Of a DNA stretch of 64,000 bases, positions 32,393 through 42,862 are shown in pieces; position 1 is the stretch's first letter; each line of letters begins with the position of its first letter. The notes beneath the pieces are model-generated. The model was not told where the DNA came from, ran no database searches, and worked only from the letters and a program-made list of their open reading frames with translations. The stretch is from contig CM042139.1 of NCBI GenBank assembly GCA_023376005.1, positions 143,696,684-143,760,683 of the forward strand. The letters run 5' to 3'. The translations under genes were made by a program, and so were the position numbers. The DNA is from Doryteuthis pealeii. Lineage: Eukaryota > Mollusca > Cephalopoda > Myopsida > Loliginidae.

Positions 32393-33388
32393 TGTCTAAT
32401 TGGCCCTTAGCTGGAATTTTCTTGCAACTACAAATTTCACTCTTTGCTAGCAGAATTCACTTCTCTCCTGACGGTTCTCCCTGTCTATTTTATGGTCCAA
32501 AACGTCTCTGTCTGCACTGACTATCTTGAAGGTAAAAAATCTCTGTCCTATCCCTAGAAAGGGTCTTATTTATATAATTTTGTTAAAAAAATTAAATCTA
32601 GAAGGTTTCTATATTTTATTTACTTGTTTTGATGCCCCACTGCTGTGAGTGGTTTTGCCTTGCCCATTTCAATGGTAATCATATTTATTTATTCTTAATT
32701 CTAATAAGTAATTTTAATATCTTTTAAGCCACCTAGGAAAAGAAAGGAAAAGAAAGGTCACTTCAAAAAGTGACAAATTAAACAGACAGTCAGATATGAC
32801 ACCTATTTAAAGAAATAAGGGGTTTGGGGTTACATAGTTCTCACCAAGTTACTACAATATCATTTTTATACTATGTCTTGATGCATATTTCTGATTAATC
32901 TTTGACACATCATAATGTGGGGGTAAACGCATTATTTTATTTTATATTTTATCGGTAAATATAACATGTTATCCTAAATTTTAGTAACACACAATTGAAA
33001 TGATGTAGTTATTGAAGTATTTTTCAACTTCTGTTTAATAATAACTTTAATCTGAAGTAGTCCCCGAGATAAGATTATCGATATTTAAACCAACATAAAA
33101 GTTACGGCTGTTCCATACAGTGCTAAATCCATGTAAATACGTAAAATAAAATTCTAAAAAAAAAAAAGAATAAACAAAAAAAAGGGGGGGGGTGTAAATA
33201 AAAAAAAATAAAAAAATAAAAAAATTGTATAAAATGGTATATAGATAAAATCTAAAATAAAAAAGTTGAAAAAAAAAAGTAAAACAAATCATTAAAATCA
33301 TTCCTCTCTTATCATTATTAAAGAAGGGTTGACTTACCTAATCATCTAAACCTCGTAATCCATATGAAGAAAAGTGTTTCTGGCCACG
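31935..33388. repeat. Mostly unannotated, with (GA)n microsatellite
   Basis: (GA)n at 32331-32391, about 30 units. 33150-33290 is A-rich low complexity. No gene recognised. Confidence 0.7.
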
Positions 33389-33476
33389 TATCCCATTTAA
33401 ATATGGGTATCACTCATCTGATTGGCTGTTACTAACAACCAATCAGATGCGCAGTGCTTTGTATTTAAATGGGATA
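33389..33476. repeat. Inverted repeat, about 40-bp arms
   Basis: TATCCCATTTAAATA (33389) pairs with TATTTAAATGGGATA (33462-33476), and CATCTGATTGG with CCAATCAGATG, with small internal mismatches. Confidence 0.8.
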
Positions 33477-33899
33477 GAGTTCTACAACCGTCCCAAAATT
33501 ATTTGTCAAACGTCATATAGCGGCTATTGTTGGTGGTTTTACCAGAGTTTGATCACCTCTGATAGGGTCAGCAGGGCGAGGGAAGTCTGATGTTGGAAGA
33601 CCCGAAACTTCCCAATGAACCCTGTGGATTACATCACTGACAACAACCACCAGCACCCCAAATGTAGGAGCGTATATTTAAAGTATTAACTAATTTCTAC
33701 TATATGATTAACTGATTTAATTAATAACTAAATAATAATACCAAGCATGTCACTCATTACAGAAACAACTTTTGCACCATTCTGATTAAAAAAAGAAAAA
33801 AGGAAAAACACTATTTGTCTGAATTTTTGGGATGAAGCTTGATAATGTGTACTATTTAGATTTTGACACATGGCACAATGAATATAAGAAATGTTTTAT
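33477..33899. other. Unannotated, possibly promoter-like GC-richer segment
   Basis: 33530-33660 is GC-richer and contains GTCTGATGTTGGAAGACCCG followed by AAACTTCCC, an imperfect hairpin. No function assigned. Confidence 0.35.
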
Positions 33900-34110
33900 A
33901 TGAAAGATTCAGTTCAAAGTTCCCTGAAGGCTCCCAATTATGATATGAAGGCTCCTGAGTTTGACAAGAAACACCTAAAGAAGGTCAGAAGGTACATCAG
34001 CTGAAAAGTTGTGTATATAACAAAAAGATGAGGACAACAGTAAAAAAAAAAAAAAATTAAAAAAATGTAAATAATACAAAACAAAAACAACATGTTCAAA
34101 AAAATGGGAG
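33900..34110 (+). mobile_element. Degraded hammerhead-like repeat
   Basis: ACCTAAAGAAGGTCAGAAGG and CAGCTGAAAAGTTGTG are a mutated copy of the motif at 27069; AAGATGAGGACAACAG follows. Confidence 0.5.
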
Positions 34111-34654
34111 ACATAGAAATTTCATATATACATAAATATTGAGAAAATCTGAGAAAGCAAATGAAATTTTGTGATCAATCTTTTTTCTGAGTAATCAGTT
34201 TTCATTTGACACCTACAAACAAATAAAAATAAAATTAGCGTGATAGCTTGAATAAGTAAAGTTTTGATGTAATTTCTTTTTTCATTTTTCATCCTGGTTT
34301 TGTTGATAGGTGTGTGAGAAATTGGCATTAACTATAATTCCCCCAGATACATTTTTTGCTTGTCTGTCTTAAGATATTTTCAAAGATTTACTATTCACTT
34401 TGAATTGACTTTCTTGTTTTGTCCTGGGATCATTTCAGTAGCTTTGGTATTACTCTACTATTCTAAATGTTTAGGATCTTCCAAAACTCAGTCATTACTC
34501 ATTAAGTTTTTCTTTATTCCAACGCTTCTAATTCCAACATCTTTTAGTTCTTCCATGAAGCTATGTAGTTTAAATAAAACATAAATGTGATAATAGAAGC
34601 TGCACAATTGCATGTGTTTTTTTGCATATACATACTCTGAACATTACATAAAAA
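34111..34654. other. Unannotated stretch
   Basis: Two small unrecognised open frames (68 and 74 codons). Nothing else seen. Confidence 0.4.
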
Positions 34655-35145
34655 AAGAAAGAAACAGGTGATATCCCACAGAGATTATCATGGATGTGGA
34701 CTATGTAGATGATCTGGCACTTCTTGCAAATACACCTGCATGAGCTGAATCCTTGCTACATAGCCTGGAGAAGGCAGCACGGAACATTGGCTTCTATGAG
34801 AACTCTGATAAAAATTAGTTCATGTGTTTTAAAAATGAAGGAGGCATCTCCACACTTGATGGTAAACCTCTAAACTTGGAACATTTCACATACCTAGGTA
34901 GTAATATCCCATCAACAGAAAGTGACATTAATGAACATATAGGGAAGGCATGGTCTGCCATAAACAGATTGACAGTCATATAGAAGTCCGATCTCAATGA
35001 CAAGCTAAAGTGACAGTTCTTCCAAGCCGTAGTTGTATCAGTGTTTTGGTGCTGTGCAGTGGACATCTCTAGAGCAATGAATAATAAGGATGGTTGGTAA
35101 GAGATTGTCATGGATATCCATGCTATTAGTGTGACATGATGATGA
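34655..35145 (+). mobile_element. Family L LINE fragment with YVDD, internally deleted
   Basis: MDVDYVDDLALLANTPA is encoded with YVDD at 34702-34713, then a stop in place of the next residues; FTYLGSNIPSTESDINEHIGKAW and FFQAVVVSV follow. At about 35045 the sequence jumps from the SVLLYG block to the last 100 bases of the element (GGACATCTCTAGAGCAATGA), ending in GATGATGAT. Confidence 0.85.
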
Positions 35146-35275
35146 TATATATATATATATTTATAAGTATATACATGTATATATATACATATATGTATAT
35201 ACATGTATGTCTATGTGTATATATATATATATATGTATGTATATATATGTGTGTGTGTGTGTGTATGTATGTGTA
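35146..35275. repeat. TA/TG compound microsatellite
   Basis: TATATA, ATACATGTAT and (GT)n runs following the LINE tail. Confidence 0.9.
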
Positions 35276-35601
35276 GAGGAGAAAATGGAAATGAATCCAA
35301 CACTATGTTGAAAAATGACGAGTGAGAATAAAAAATAGGAAAAGTGAGGATGATTTATCAATATTTGACAAAATATATCAACACTAAGTGTTTTGAATAG
35401 ACATTTACATCATCAAACACATATTTAAGATAATATATGTTTATAGCATGTGTTTCGACTCTTTATCAAGATAACAAATATCATCTGTTGATGTCCATTT
35501 CTGTTCAGTAAATGATACGAGAAGGTAATATATATACCTTTTGTATGTATATTTCCTTCTCATCTCACCACTTTTCCTATTTTTCACTCTTGCTCATCAT
35601 T

Positions 35602-35655
<54 letters not shown>

Positions 35656-36165
35656 ATAAATATATAAATGATAGACTTTATCATGATGAGTGAATCTTTG
35701 GAAACATATCTCAATTCATGCAGTAGCCATGGATATTTTTTAGTAAGGAGGTTTTGGTTTGTAGTGTTCATAGATCATACTTGAAAACTATCTTGTAGAT
35801 TTTTAATGTCAAGAACTCCTAATAGATTCTTCAGTCATTATCAGAGAGTAGCAATGCTGAAGGATGCTGGGTTTTATCTTTTTCATGCCAGCATCACTAA
35901 TAAATATTTTGAAAAAAATAAAAGAAGTAAAGGTCCCTGTCAACCTTGACGTTGCGCTTTTTTATTTTCTTAGAGAGCTAAACTACTCAAATTCCAGCTG
36001 ACAGATAAAAGCCCTGATTAAAGACAGAATAAAAGAAAATACAAACATTCTTCAGCTTTTTATGTTTACAGGCTAAGATGAGAATTGGATTAGGTTGAAA
36101 ATGTACAGCAAATAAAAATAATATAGTGATATTTTCTCTATACACATTTTCGGTACTGCTGTGGT
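35276..36165. repeat. Unannotated stretch with (CT)n
   Basis: (CT)n at 35604-35651, about 24 units. The rest is unrecognised. Confidence 0.7.
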
Positions 36166-36890
36166 GAAATTGTAATCCTGTAAATTCTGGTTGATCGAAG
36201 TCCTACAAAATATAAAGGGGGAGGTGGTGCTGAAAACCTTCTCAACTCAACCAAGAAGCACAACTTTTTCCTCTTAAGTATTATTGATTTTTCTTTTTTT
36301 TTTGCTTTGTTTTTGGAACTGTTATAATAAAAAAAACTAAAACCTGAGAAAAAATTTACAGAGTGCATGGAACTGTAGGACGAATATGACAAATATCATG
36401 CATGTTTTATGGCTCTATATCGTTCCAGTCTTGGTCTAGCCTAGAACTTTTCAGTTAGCAGTGGAGTAGATTATTGTCAGTCTCTACTGCAATGACCGCA
36501 AAGGAATCTATCCCTTTTCACTAGCACTAGAAATTGTAATCCTTTAAATTCTGGTTGATCGAAGTCCTACAAAATATGAAGAGGGATGTGCTGCTGAAAC
36601 CTTCAACTTAACCAAGAAGCTCAACTTTTTCTCTTAAATATTATTGATTTTTCTTTCTTTCTTTGCTTTTGGAAGGGTTATAATAATAAAAAAAGACCCT
36701 GAGAAACAATTTACAGAGTGTATGGAACTGTGGGATGAATATGACGAAAATCATACATGTCTTATGGCTCTATATCATTCCAGTCTTGGTCTAGCCTAGA
36801 ACTTTTCAGTTAGTAACCGAGTGGCTTATTGTCGGTCTCTACTGTAATAGACAATGATGGAGTCTATCCCTCTTCACTAGTGCTAGACCG
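36166..36890. repeat. Tandem segmental duplication, unit about 365 bp
   Basis: 36166-36530 and 36531-36890 are colinear (ATTGTAATCCT-TAAATTCTGG ... CTAGCACTAG), diverged by substitutions and small indels. Each unit ends in the 3' part of a minus-strand SINE-B. Confidence 0.9.
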
Positions 36891-37060
36891 GGGAGATTGT
36901 TTTGCATCTGAGGTGGAGCATCACACCTGCCATCAACTCCCCACTTTACCACATAGATCCGATTCTCTAAGGAGTGCTATTCATGCACTGAATTGGCGAG
37001 GGCTGGTATCAAACCTGGAACCTTGAGATTCCTAGGTGAATGCTCTACTCTTTTTGATCT
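36815..37060 (-). mobile_element. SINE-B copy
   Basis: The minus strand gives the tRNA-like head near 37030-37060, AACCTGGAACCTTGAG mirror of the B-box region, and the body CATCAACTCCCCACTTTACC mirror. The first duplicate (36480-36530) has only its distal end. Confidence 0.82.
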
Positions 37061-37076
37061 ACATATAAATGGTGGT

Positions 37077-37140
37077 GTAATGGTTATCATCATAGGAAAT
37101 GGACACATCAACAAGAGGTAAAATCCTGCATTATGCATTT
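37077..37140 (+). mobile_element. SINE-A head fragment
   Basis: GTGGTGTAATGGTTATCATC then AGGAAATGGACACATCAACA; stops before the body. Confidence 0.75.
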
Positions 37141-37440
37141 TGATTGATTTTATTTGCTTTTATATGTTTTCCTAACTTGCCTTCAGTCATATTCTCGGCA
37201 TCAAACACAAATAGATATTGCAAAGTTTATAAAATCCATAAAATATAAAATATTCATCAGCTAAAATATTAATCAATTTTAAGTGTAGCTTCTGGAAACA
37301 TTTCAAATTATCACTAATTTTCTTCTAAACCAATGGCAACCCAAAATTGATTTCATTGAAAAAGGTGCAACGAGTGTTTTCTATTAATTCCTTAAACAAA
37401 ATCCTCATTATTTATTGAATGACCCTAACAGACACACACT
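37141..37440. other. Unannotated stretch
   Basis: 37140-37290 resembles 28530-28660 (GCTTTTATATGTTTTCCTAA...), so an unnamed repeat is likely. No gene. Confidence 0.4.

Positions 37441-37483
<43 letters not shown>
37441..37483. repeat. (CA)n(TA)n microsatellite
   Basis: Compound tract next to a SINE-A head. Confidence 0.95.
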
Positions 37484-37488
<5 letters not shown>

Positions 37489-37489
37489 T

Positions 37490-37776
37490 GGAAGCGCGTG
37501 GCATAATGGTTAGAGTCATGGGAAATAGACATGGTCAATTTCTTAACCAGAATTTAACCAGTTTGATTTCAGAGTTTTCCTTCTCCTACATTGGTTGCCT
37601 AACCATTAAAGAGACCAGTCTACCCTTCTATTTAACCGTAGCTGTTGGGAGAATTATTGGATTCATATCTATCCCAAGAGTATTAGCGCAATGTGAAATG
37701 CGAACAGCCTCGTCCAGGATTTGAACTCGTCTCGCTGTGTCCATTTCCTACAATGATAACCATTGCATCACATTCT
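37490..37776 (-). mobile_element. SINE-A copy with inverted extra head
   Basis: A complete minus-strand SINE-A (37530-37776) is preceded by a plus-strand head (37492-37533, GCGTGGCATAATGGTTAGAG), giving a head-out inverted arrangement. Confidence 0.8.
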
Positions 37777-37928
37777 TCTACTATCAAAATGGATATAAAC
37801 TGTTGTTTCAGCAGCAAAATGAGAATAGGAAGCATAATGCAGAAGAGAAAGGAAGACTATATCATACAAATTTTCATTGATCATTTTGACTATAATGAGA
37901 ATATACTTTTATACATGGAATATCTATT
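37777..37928. other. Short unannotated stretch
   Basis: Part of a 153-codon open frame (37693-38154) that crosses SINE and MITE sequence and is not a gene. Confidence 0.4.
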
Positions 37929-37930
37929 TA

Positions 37931-38169
37931 CAGTCCTGGTCACCATTATTGGCACCCTTTCATTTTTTTTTTCTTTTGCAATGTCTTCAGAAATAAATGG
38001 AAAATTACTAAATTTGAATAAATTGTTCTTTCATCATTTGCTGTTCTTTATCACCCATAAGTTGTCAATAGACCAAATCTGTTTCACTAGATTGTTTTTC
38101 TTTTTTTCATCAGATATTCTACATTGTGTACTGAAATTTCATGGGTGCCAATAATTGAGACCAGGACGG
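37931..38169. mobile_element. Tc1-type MITE, 239 bp
   Basis: TIRs CAGTCCTGGTCACCATTATT (left) and the imperfect complement of AATAATTGAGACCAGGACGG (right), both continuing into GGCACCC; TA on each side (37929-37930 and 38170-38171). Non-coding. Confidence 0.9.
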
Positions 38170-38285
38170 TATATATTTCTAAAATTCTCATATATATATA
38201 TATATATATGTATATATATTATCCAATTGCCGCTTTAACTTTTAAATGATGATACTAATAATATTATTATTAGAGGAAAAATAAA

Positions 38286-38333
38286 GGGTCTTCCATGGTT
38301 TCAATCAAATTGAAATGATTTCTTCAGGACCCT
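38286..38333 (-). ncRNA. Hammerhead ribozyme copy, minus strand, core-mutated
   Basis: The opposite arm has CTGAAGA (38327-38321), the same stem II, and GAAA (38302-38299). Stem I is 5 bp perfect (GGGTC with GACCC, 38332-38328 with 38290-38286). The U of the cleavage triplet is A (38292), so it should not cleave. Confidence 0.6.
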
Positions 38334-38390
38334 ACCCTACGTTAATATACTTAATTTAACTAAGGAATTACATCGACTTAGTTAACGTAG

Positions 38391-38443
38391 GGTAGTGTCC
38401 TGAAGAAATCATTTTAACTTGATTGAAACCATAGTAGACCCTT
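38391..38443 (+). ncRNA. Hammerhead ribozyme candidate, plus strand
   Basis: CTGAAGA (38400-38406) is the CUGANGA core. Stem II AATCA/TGATT (38407-38411 with 38420-38424) closes an 8-base loop. GAAA is at 38425-38428. Minimal stem III is A-U plus C429-G434 around CATA. GUA gives a cleavage site after 38436. Stem I pairs 38397-38399 with 38437-38439, one mismatch, then two more pairs. All invariant core positions are present. The short stem III is like the hammerheads reported in Penelope-like elements. Confidence 0.7.
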
Positions 38444-38472
38444 TATTTTTCCTCTAATAATGATATTATTAG

Positions 38473-38524
<52 letters not shown>

Positions 38525-38870
38525 CATACACCAAAGTTAGCATAGTAAAGACAAAGTTTACGCCTCTTGGTAACAGTCAGTTTGGTTTGAAAATCACATA
38601 GAGGAGAAACTGACAGTTACCCAGTCGTGCTGACTTCATGTCTTTGCTACCATAACTTAGATAGAGATATACATGCTCTGTCAAGGATATTGAGCACTCT
38701 TTACTTATAAATATAGAAAACTATATCATTGATATTATATATATGATATCATCAGCTATATTCATAAATGAAGAGTACTTAATATCAGATAGAGAGAGTA
38801 TATATATATCTAAGTTAGGATAACAAAGATATAGAGTCAACAGTGCTTGGTAACTATCAGTTTCTCATTA
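38525..38870. repeat. Cluster of inverted repeat P and related units
   Basis: 38530-38580 and 38608-38665 are inverted copies (AAAGACAAAG...GTAACAGTCAGTTT). 38684-38732 and 38745-38792 are inverted copies of the GATATTGAGCACTCTTTA unit. A third partial copy is at 38807-38870. Related to 4481-4610 and 61625-61690. Confidence 0.75.
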
Positions 38871-38952
38871 ATGCAATTATGTAATGAACAAAAAATCCAT
38901 AACAATGTGACTTTTATTAGAGCAATATACTTAGATTCTCATTGCAGAAAGA

Positions 38953-39190
38953 TGTGACACAAGGTTAATTTTTGAGTGAAGTAAAGCTTGTTTGAATTCA
39001 GAGTTTTCTTTCTCCTAAATTGGTTGCCTAACAAACCCAGTCTGCTCTACTATTTACATATAGTTGGTGGAGAACATATGAATTCATGCCTTTCCCTAGA
39101 GAATTTCCATGAAGTGAAACTGCCTCATCCAGGATTTGAACTTCAGTCACCATTTCCAATTTCTATGATGATAACTGTTACGCAGGAGAG
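38953..39190 (-). mobile_element. SINE-A copy
   Basis: GATGTGACACAAGGTTAATT (tail mirror) through TTTCTCCTAAATTGGTTGCC to ATGATGATAACTGTTACGC (head mirror). Confidence 0.88.
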
Positions 39191-39654
39191 TAATTGTTAC
39201 ATTTCCATAAAGATTTAATATACACTAAATGTTACAACTATTATGGGACAGAGGTTGTGTTTTATATGTACAGATTTATAACTGTGAATTGGAAAAGTCT
39301 CCTGATCTGCTTTAAAAAATCCATTTATCCTTCTCAAGTGAATGTGTAGAATTTTTCATTTAGTATTCTCGGAACTAAAGTGAGCAGATGGAAACTGTTT
39401 TATGACTCATTGAAAAAGCACCAAAAGACTTGAAAGAGCTTTTATCTGTTTTTATTGATGAAATTTATTTTGTACACACCTGCACATTTCAGCCGACATA
39501 GAAGCAGACACATTTCAAACAATATGTCAAATGTTATTCACTACTAATAACATTTGGGAAAACATTTTTGGAAACACTTTTAAGTTGTGTTTTGTTTCCA
39601 TAATATAGGCAAATAATATATATTGAAAAGAAAATGCTGCTCCATTGAAATATT

Positions 39655-39687
<33 letters not shown>

Positions 39688-39719
39688 GTATATATGTATA
39701 TATGTATAACATAAGGGCA
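39191..39719. other. Unannotated stretch
   Basis: Contains a short (CT)n(TA)n tract at about 39653-39705. No gene recognised. Confidence 0.5.
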
Positions 39720-40017
39720 TTAGGTTTTATGCCTCAGTGTGACCAATATGCAAAGTACAACTTACAACCAAATATAAATAGTAACAGCCTTAAACACATC
39801 TGCACTAAATACTATCAAACAAGAAACCCGAGGGACATCTTTAAGAATACAAACCCTGAAAAAATTATAAATTTTCTAAAAAAAAGCAACCTTTCCAACA
39901 AGATGTAACAAAAAATAACCAAATACCTCCATAGGTACTACTTTAAAGACTGAAATCCAAAATAACCTTTTCTAGCATTAAATGACCCACAGAAGTTGAT
40001 ATGCTGTTAAACAAAAC
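39720..40017 (+). pseudogene. LINE ORF2 C-terminus with family C-type tail
   Basis: The open frame to 39908 ends YYQTRNPRDIFKNTNPEKII then NFLKKSNLSNKM, resembling the C-terminal NARDLF-x-N...I-x-FLK-x-x-L-x-x-KI end of CR1/Jockey-type ORF2 proteins. About 70 bases later comes GCATTAAATGACCCACAGAA then GTTGATATGCTGTTAAAC, the family C tail, so this LINE and family C share their 3' end. The upstream RT and endonuclease are missing. Confidence 0.6.
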
Positions 40018-40104
40018 TCAAATTCATACACCCAGCATTAGCAGTCTGTAAAAGCACTCCATGCAAAAGCCATGAAATAGATATGTCTCTGATGATGAGG
40101 GACT

Positions 40105-40389
40105 ATCATTGATTGATTGACTTTAATGACATATCAACATGTCTAGGATTATTTTAAGCCTGAGGAAATCATATTTATTATACATGCATATTTACATTTT
40201 TTATGTAGTTGTTTCTCATAAGTTTTATTTGGCTCAGAGTCCTATCAAATATGAATAATTTTTAAACAAATCTATTTGACCTATAGATGGAACCCTAATG
40301 GATACTTCCACTCCAGATCAGAGTAGCAATGAAGGGATACCCTACACTCCCTGAATCTCCAGAACTAGAGCCTCAACAGAATGAAAGCC
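40105..40389 (-). mobile_element. Family C retroposon copy
   Basis: GACTTTAATGACATATCAAC (tail mirror), TTTACATTTTTTATGTAGTT, CTATTTGACCTATAGATGGA and CTAGAGCCTCAAC in family order. A TIR MITE begins at its end. Confidence 0.75.
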
Positions 40390-40561
40390 TTGTCTGATAC
40401 AAAGTAACATTTATTCAACCAAAAAGACAATATGTAAAATGTATGGACCATAAGGCAGACTATTTTCAACATTTTAAAGACACTGACGAATGATGTTTTG
40501 TTTATATTTCTCAATTTACAAGTCTTTATTGGTTAAATAAATACTATTTTGTATCAGACAA
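40390..40561. mobile_element. Hairpin MITE candidate, 172 bp
   Basis: TTGTCTGATACAAAGTAACA at the left is the near-complement of the right end (ACTATTTTGTATCAGACAA); arms about 40 bp. No clear TSD. Confidence 0.72.
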
Positions 40562-40945
40562 TACTTTCCTTCCAATCCTATAAAACTGTAACCCAACAAA
40601 AATGATACATCTACATAAAAAATTTTTATAAATGTAATATACTAAAAATCCTCTGATTTAAAGAATAAACCAGTTTCTAGCTCAATTTATATCTGAATGT
40701 TAATTTTGTTTTGTCTGTATTTACACTGAAAATTATTTTTTTAATCATCAAAATTATCAGAAAAATGGAGATAACTGTGAAATGCTAATTAGAAACCCCC
40801 GCATTTTTTTTTTTTAAATAGAATTATCATTATGCATTCTGTTGTTACTCCTTTTAAATGTTGTCTAATAATCACTAAAATGCTATTTTGTTTTTAACAG
40901 TATTTATATTGTGTCGACTATAAAGAAAAGAGAAACATACACACA
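40562..40945. other. Unannotated AT-rich stretch
   Basis: Nothing recognised. Confidence 0.4.
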
Positions 40946-40949
40946 CAAT

Positions 40950-40992
40950 TTATATATATATATATATATATACATATATATGTATATATATA
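40950..40992. repeat. (TA)n microsatellite
   Basis: TA/TACATATATGTA tract. Confidence 0.9.
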
Positions 40993-41295
40993 TTTTTTTT
41001 CGATACACACACTTACACCGTAAAAGAGAATATTTGACGTCATATTTCAAACCGTCCACTTTTTCCAGCGTCCTTTCTTCAGATTTCAAATTTTGAACAG
41101 ACTGATAAACAAGGACTATCACTTGCTTATCCCGTTATTCTGTAATAAATTTTTTTTATCACCTTCCATATATCAACAAATTAATAGATCAAAACACTGC
41201 AGCGGCGGCCAATAAACTTACCACTCAACTTATTTAAATCTGTGTTTTTTCAATTTTCTTAATATACTACATACCGTCGGATTCACTTACATCTC

Positions 41296-41297
<2 letters not shown>

Positions 41298-41369
<72 letters not shown>

Positions 41370-41370
41370 A
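41298..41370. repeat. (TA)n(GA)n microsatellite
   Basis: About 21 TA then 14 GA units. A second TA tract at 41446-41464 leads into a SINE-B. Confidence 0.95.
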
Positions 41371-41466
41371 AACAGAGAGTAGGTGGTGAGGAAGAGAGAA
41401 AGAGACCAAACTTTCTTTTGTATTCACAATGCTTACATCTCTCTCATATATATATATATATATATT

Positions 41467-41715
41467 TAAGAGGCCGGGATAGCTCAGTCGGTAGAGCATT
41501 CGGCTAGAAACCACAAGGTTCCTAGTTCAATACTGGTCCTCGCTAACTCAGCGTATGAGTAGCACAGGGATCTGTGCGGTAAAGTAAGGAGCTGATGGTA
41601 GGTGTGGCGCTCCACCTCAGACGCCAAAACAATCTCCTTGGTCTAGCGCTATTGAAAAGGGGATAGACTCCCTCGCTGACTGGCTGATACCAACTTTAGA
41701 CTTTACTTTACTTAT
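41467..41715 (+). mobile_element. SINE-B copy, full length
   Basis: Head GATAGCTCAGTCGGTAGAGC, B-box region GTTCAATACTGGTCC, body CGTATGAGTAGCACAGGGAT, tail GACTTTACTTTACTT. The best-preserved SINE-B in the window. Confidence 0.92.
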
Positions 41716-41854
41716 ATATATATGAGAGGAAGAGAGAGAGAAACCAAACTTTCTTTGGTATCTGCAATGTTCTCTGCTTACATCTTCTCTCTCTCCCTCT
41801 CTCTCTCCCTCTCTCTAAATATTTGCATATATGTAAAAGAAGAATATACATACA

Positions 41855-42105
41855 GAAATGTAAAGCATCTGCCTAGGAATGACAAGGTTCTGGGTTTGTT
41901 ACGATCCGTTGCCAACTCAGCACAAAAAGTTGCACAGCGTAGATCTGTGTGCAAAAGTGGGGAGCAGGTGTTACTTGTTGTACCTCAACCTCAGACACAA
42001 AAACAATCTCCCTGATCTAGCATAAGTGAAAAGGGTATAGACTCCATCACTTTCCGGCTGATACTGACAATAGGCCACTCCATCAACTTTACTTCTTACT
42101 TTATA
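41855..42105 (+). mobile_element. SINE-B copy, diverged
   Basis: AAAGCATCTGCCTAGGAATG head remnant, GTGGGGAGCAGGTGTTACTT body, ATCAACTTTACTTCTTACTT tail. Confidence 0.82.
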
Positions 42106-42149
42106 TAAGAGAGAGATAGAATATGGGAGACTGTGTGTATGTGTGTGTG

Positions 42150-42545
42150 TGTTAAGTTTCTGGCCGCCATCCTTGGCCAGTTAAAAAGGACTTAAAGTAA
42201 GTAAGTCCTGAGCTATAGAATCCTTTGGTAAGTGAATAAGTCCTGAGTTTGGAATCCTACGTAGTGTCAAAAGGTCCAGTGATATAATTCTATGTTCCGT
42301 CGTCCACAAAGGTTCAAAGCAGGTAAGTAGCTAAGATCAGAACAGCCGATATAAATAACAATATCAGCAGCAGAGCACTGCCAGTGGTTGGCCAATAGGT
42401 TGGTCACATGGTTATCGGCGAGTCTATAAGTAGAAGTGGGCATTTGTCACATGCTTATATTACAAAAACTCCAACAGTGTGTTACTTTGAAAAAAAGTGT
42501 GAAAGAAAAGAATAAAATATGTATTAGAAAGAGAAGAGAGTGATG

Positions 42546-42590
<45 letters not shown>

Positions 42591-42595
42591 CAACA
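42150..42595 (+). mobile_element. Possible solo LTR
   Basis: A GC-richer block begins TGTTAAGTTTCTGGCCGCCA and may end TTCAACA (TGTT...AACA). A TATA-like CTATAAGTAG is at about 42425. It contains (GT)n at 42546-42589, and (GT)n also precedes it. No TSD matches these ends, so the boundary or nature may be wrong. Confidence 0.3.
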
Positions 42596-42862
42596 GGAAA
42601 AATAGAGTGAGTACCATATGAAGAAAAGGAGGGATTGAGTATCAAAAATGATATCTATAATGAGAATAATTATAGGAATTCGCTTGACTGTGTCGAAAAT
42701 ACCAAACAAAGAAAATATTTAACAGATACAGATCTGACTGTTAAAATTAGAAGTCAATTTTTGATGTAAAGAAACAATTCCTAATTCTGATGAGTGGAAA
42801 AAAAAGAGGAAACCTTCATCAACAGCAGATAAAGAGATGTATATGTTTAACAACCCCCCCCC

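Larger units (their letters stand above)
38252..38476. repeat. Palindrome with hammerhead-ribozyme cores in both arms
   Basis: Left arm 38252-38364 and right arm 38377-38476 are inverted copies with a 12-base loop; the left arm has 14 extra bases. (TA)n tracts flank both sides (38187-38208 and 38480-38524). See the ribozyme entries. Confidence 0.92.

Noticed and set aside
33560..33610. GTCTGATGTTGGAAGACCCG hairpin as a ribozyme
   Set aside because: The core reads CTGATGT instead of CTGANGA and its flanks pair with each other, not as stems I and III.
37693..38154. 153-codon open frame
   Set aside because: Runs through a SINE-A end and a Tc1-type MITE.
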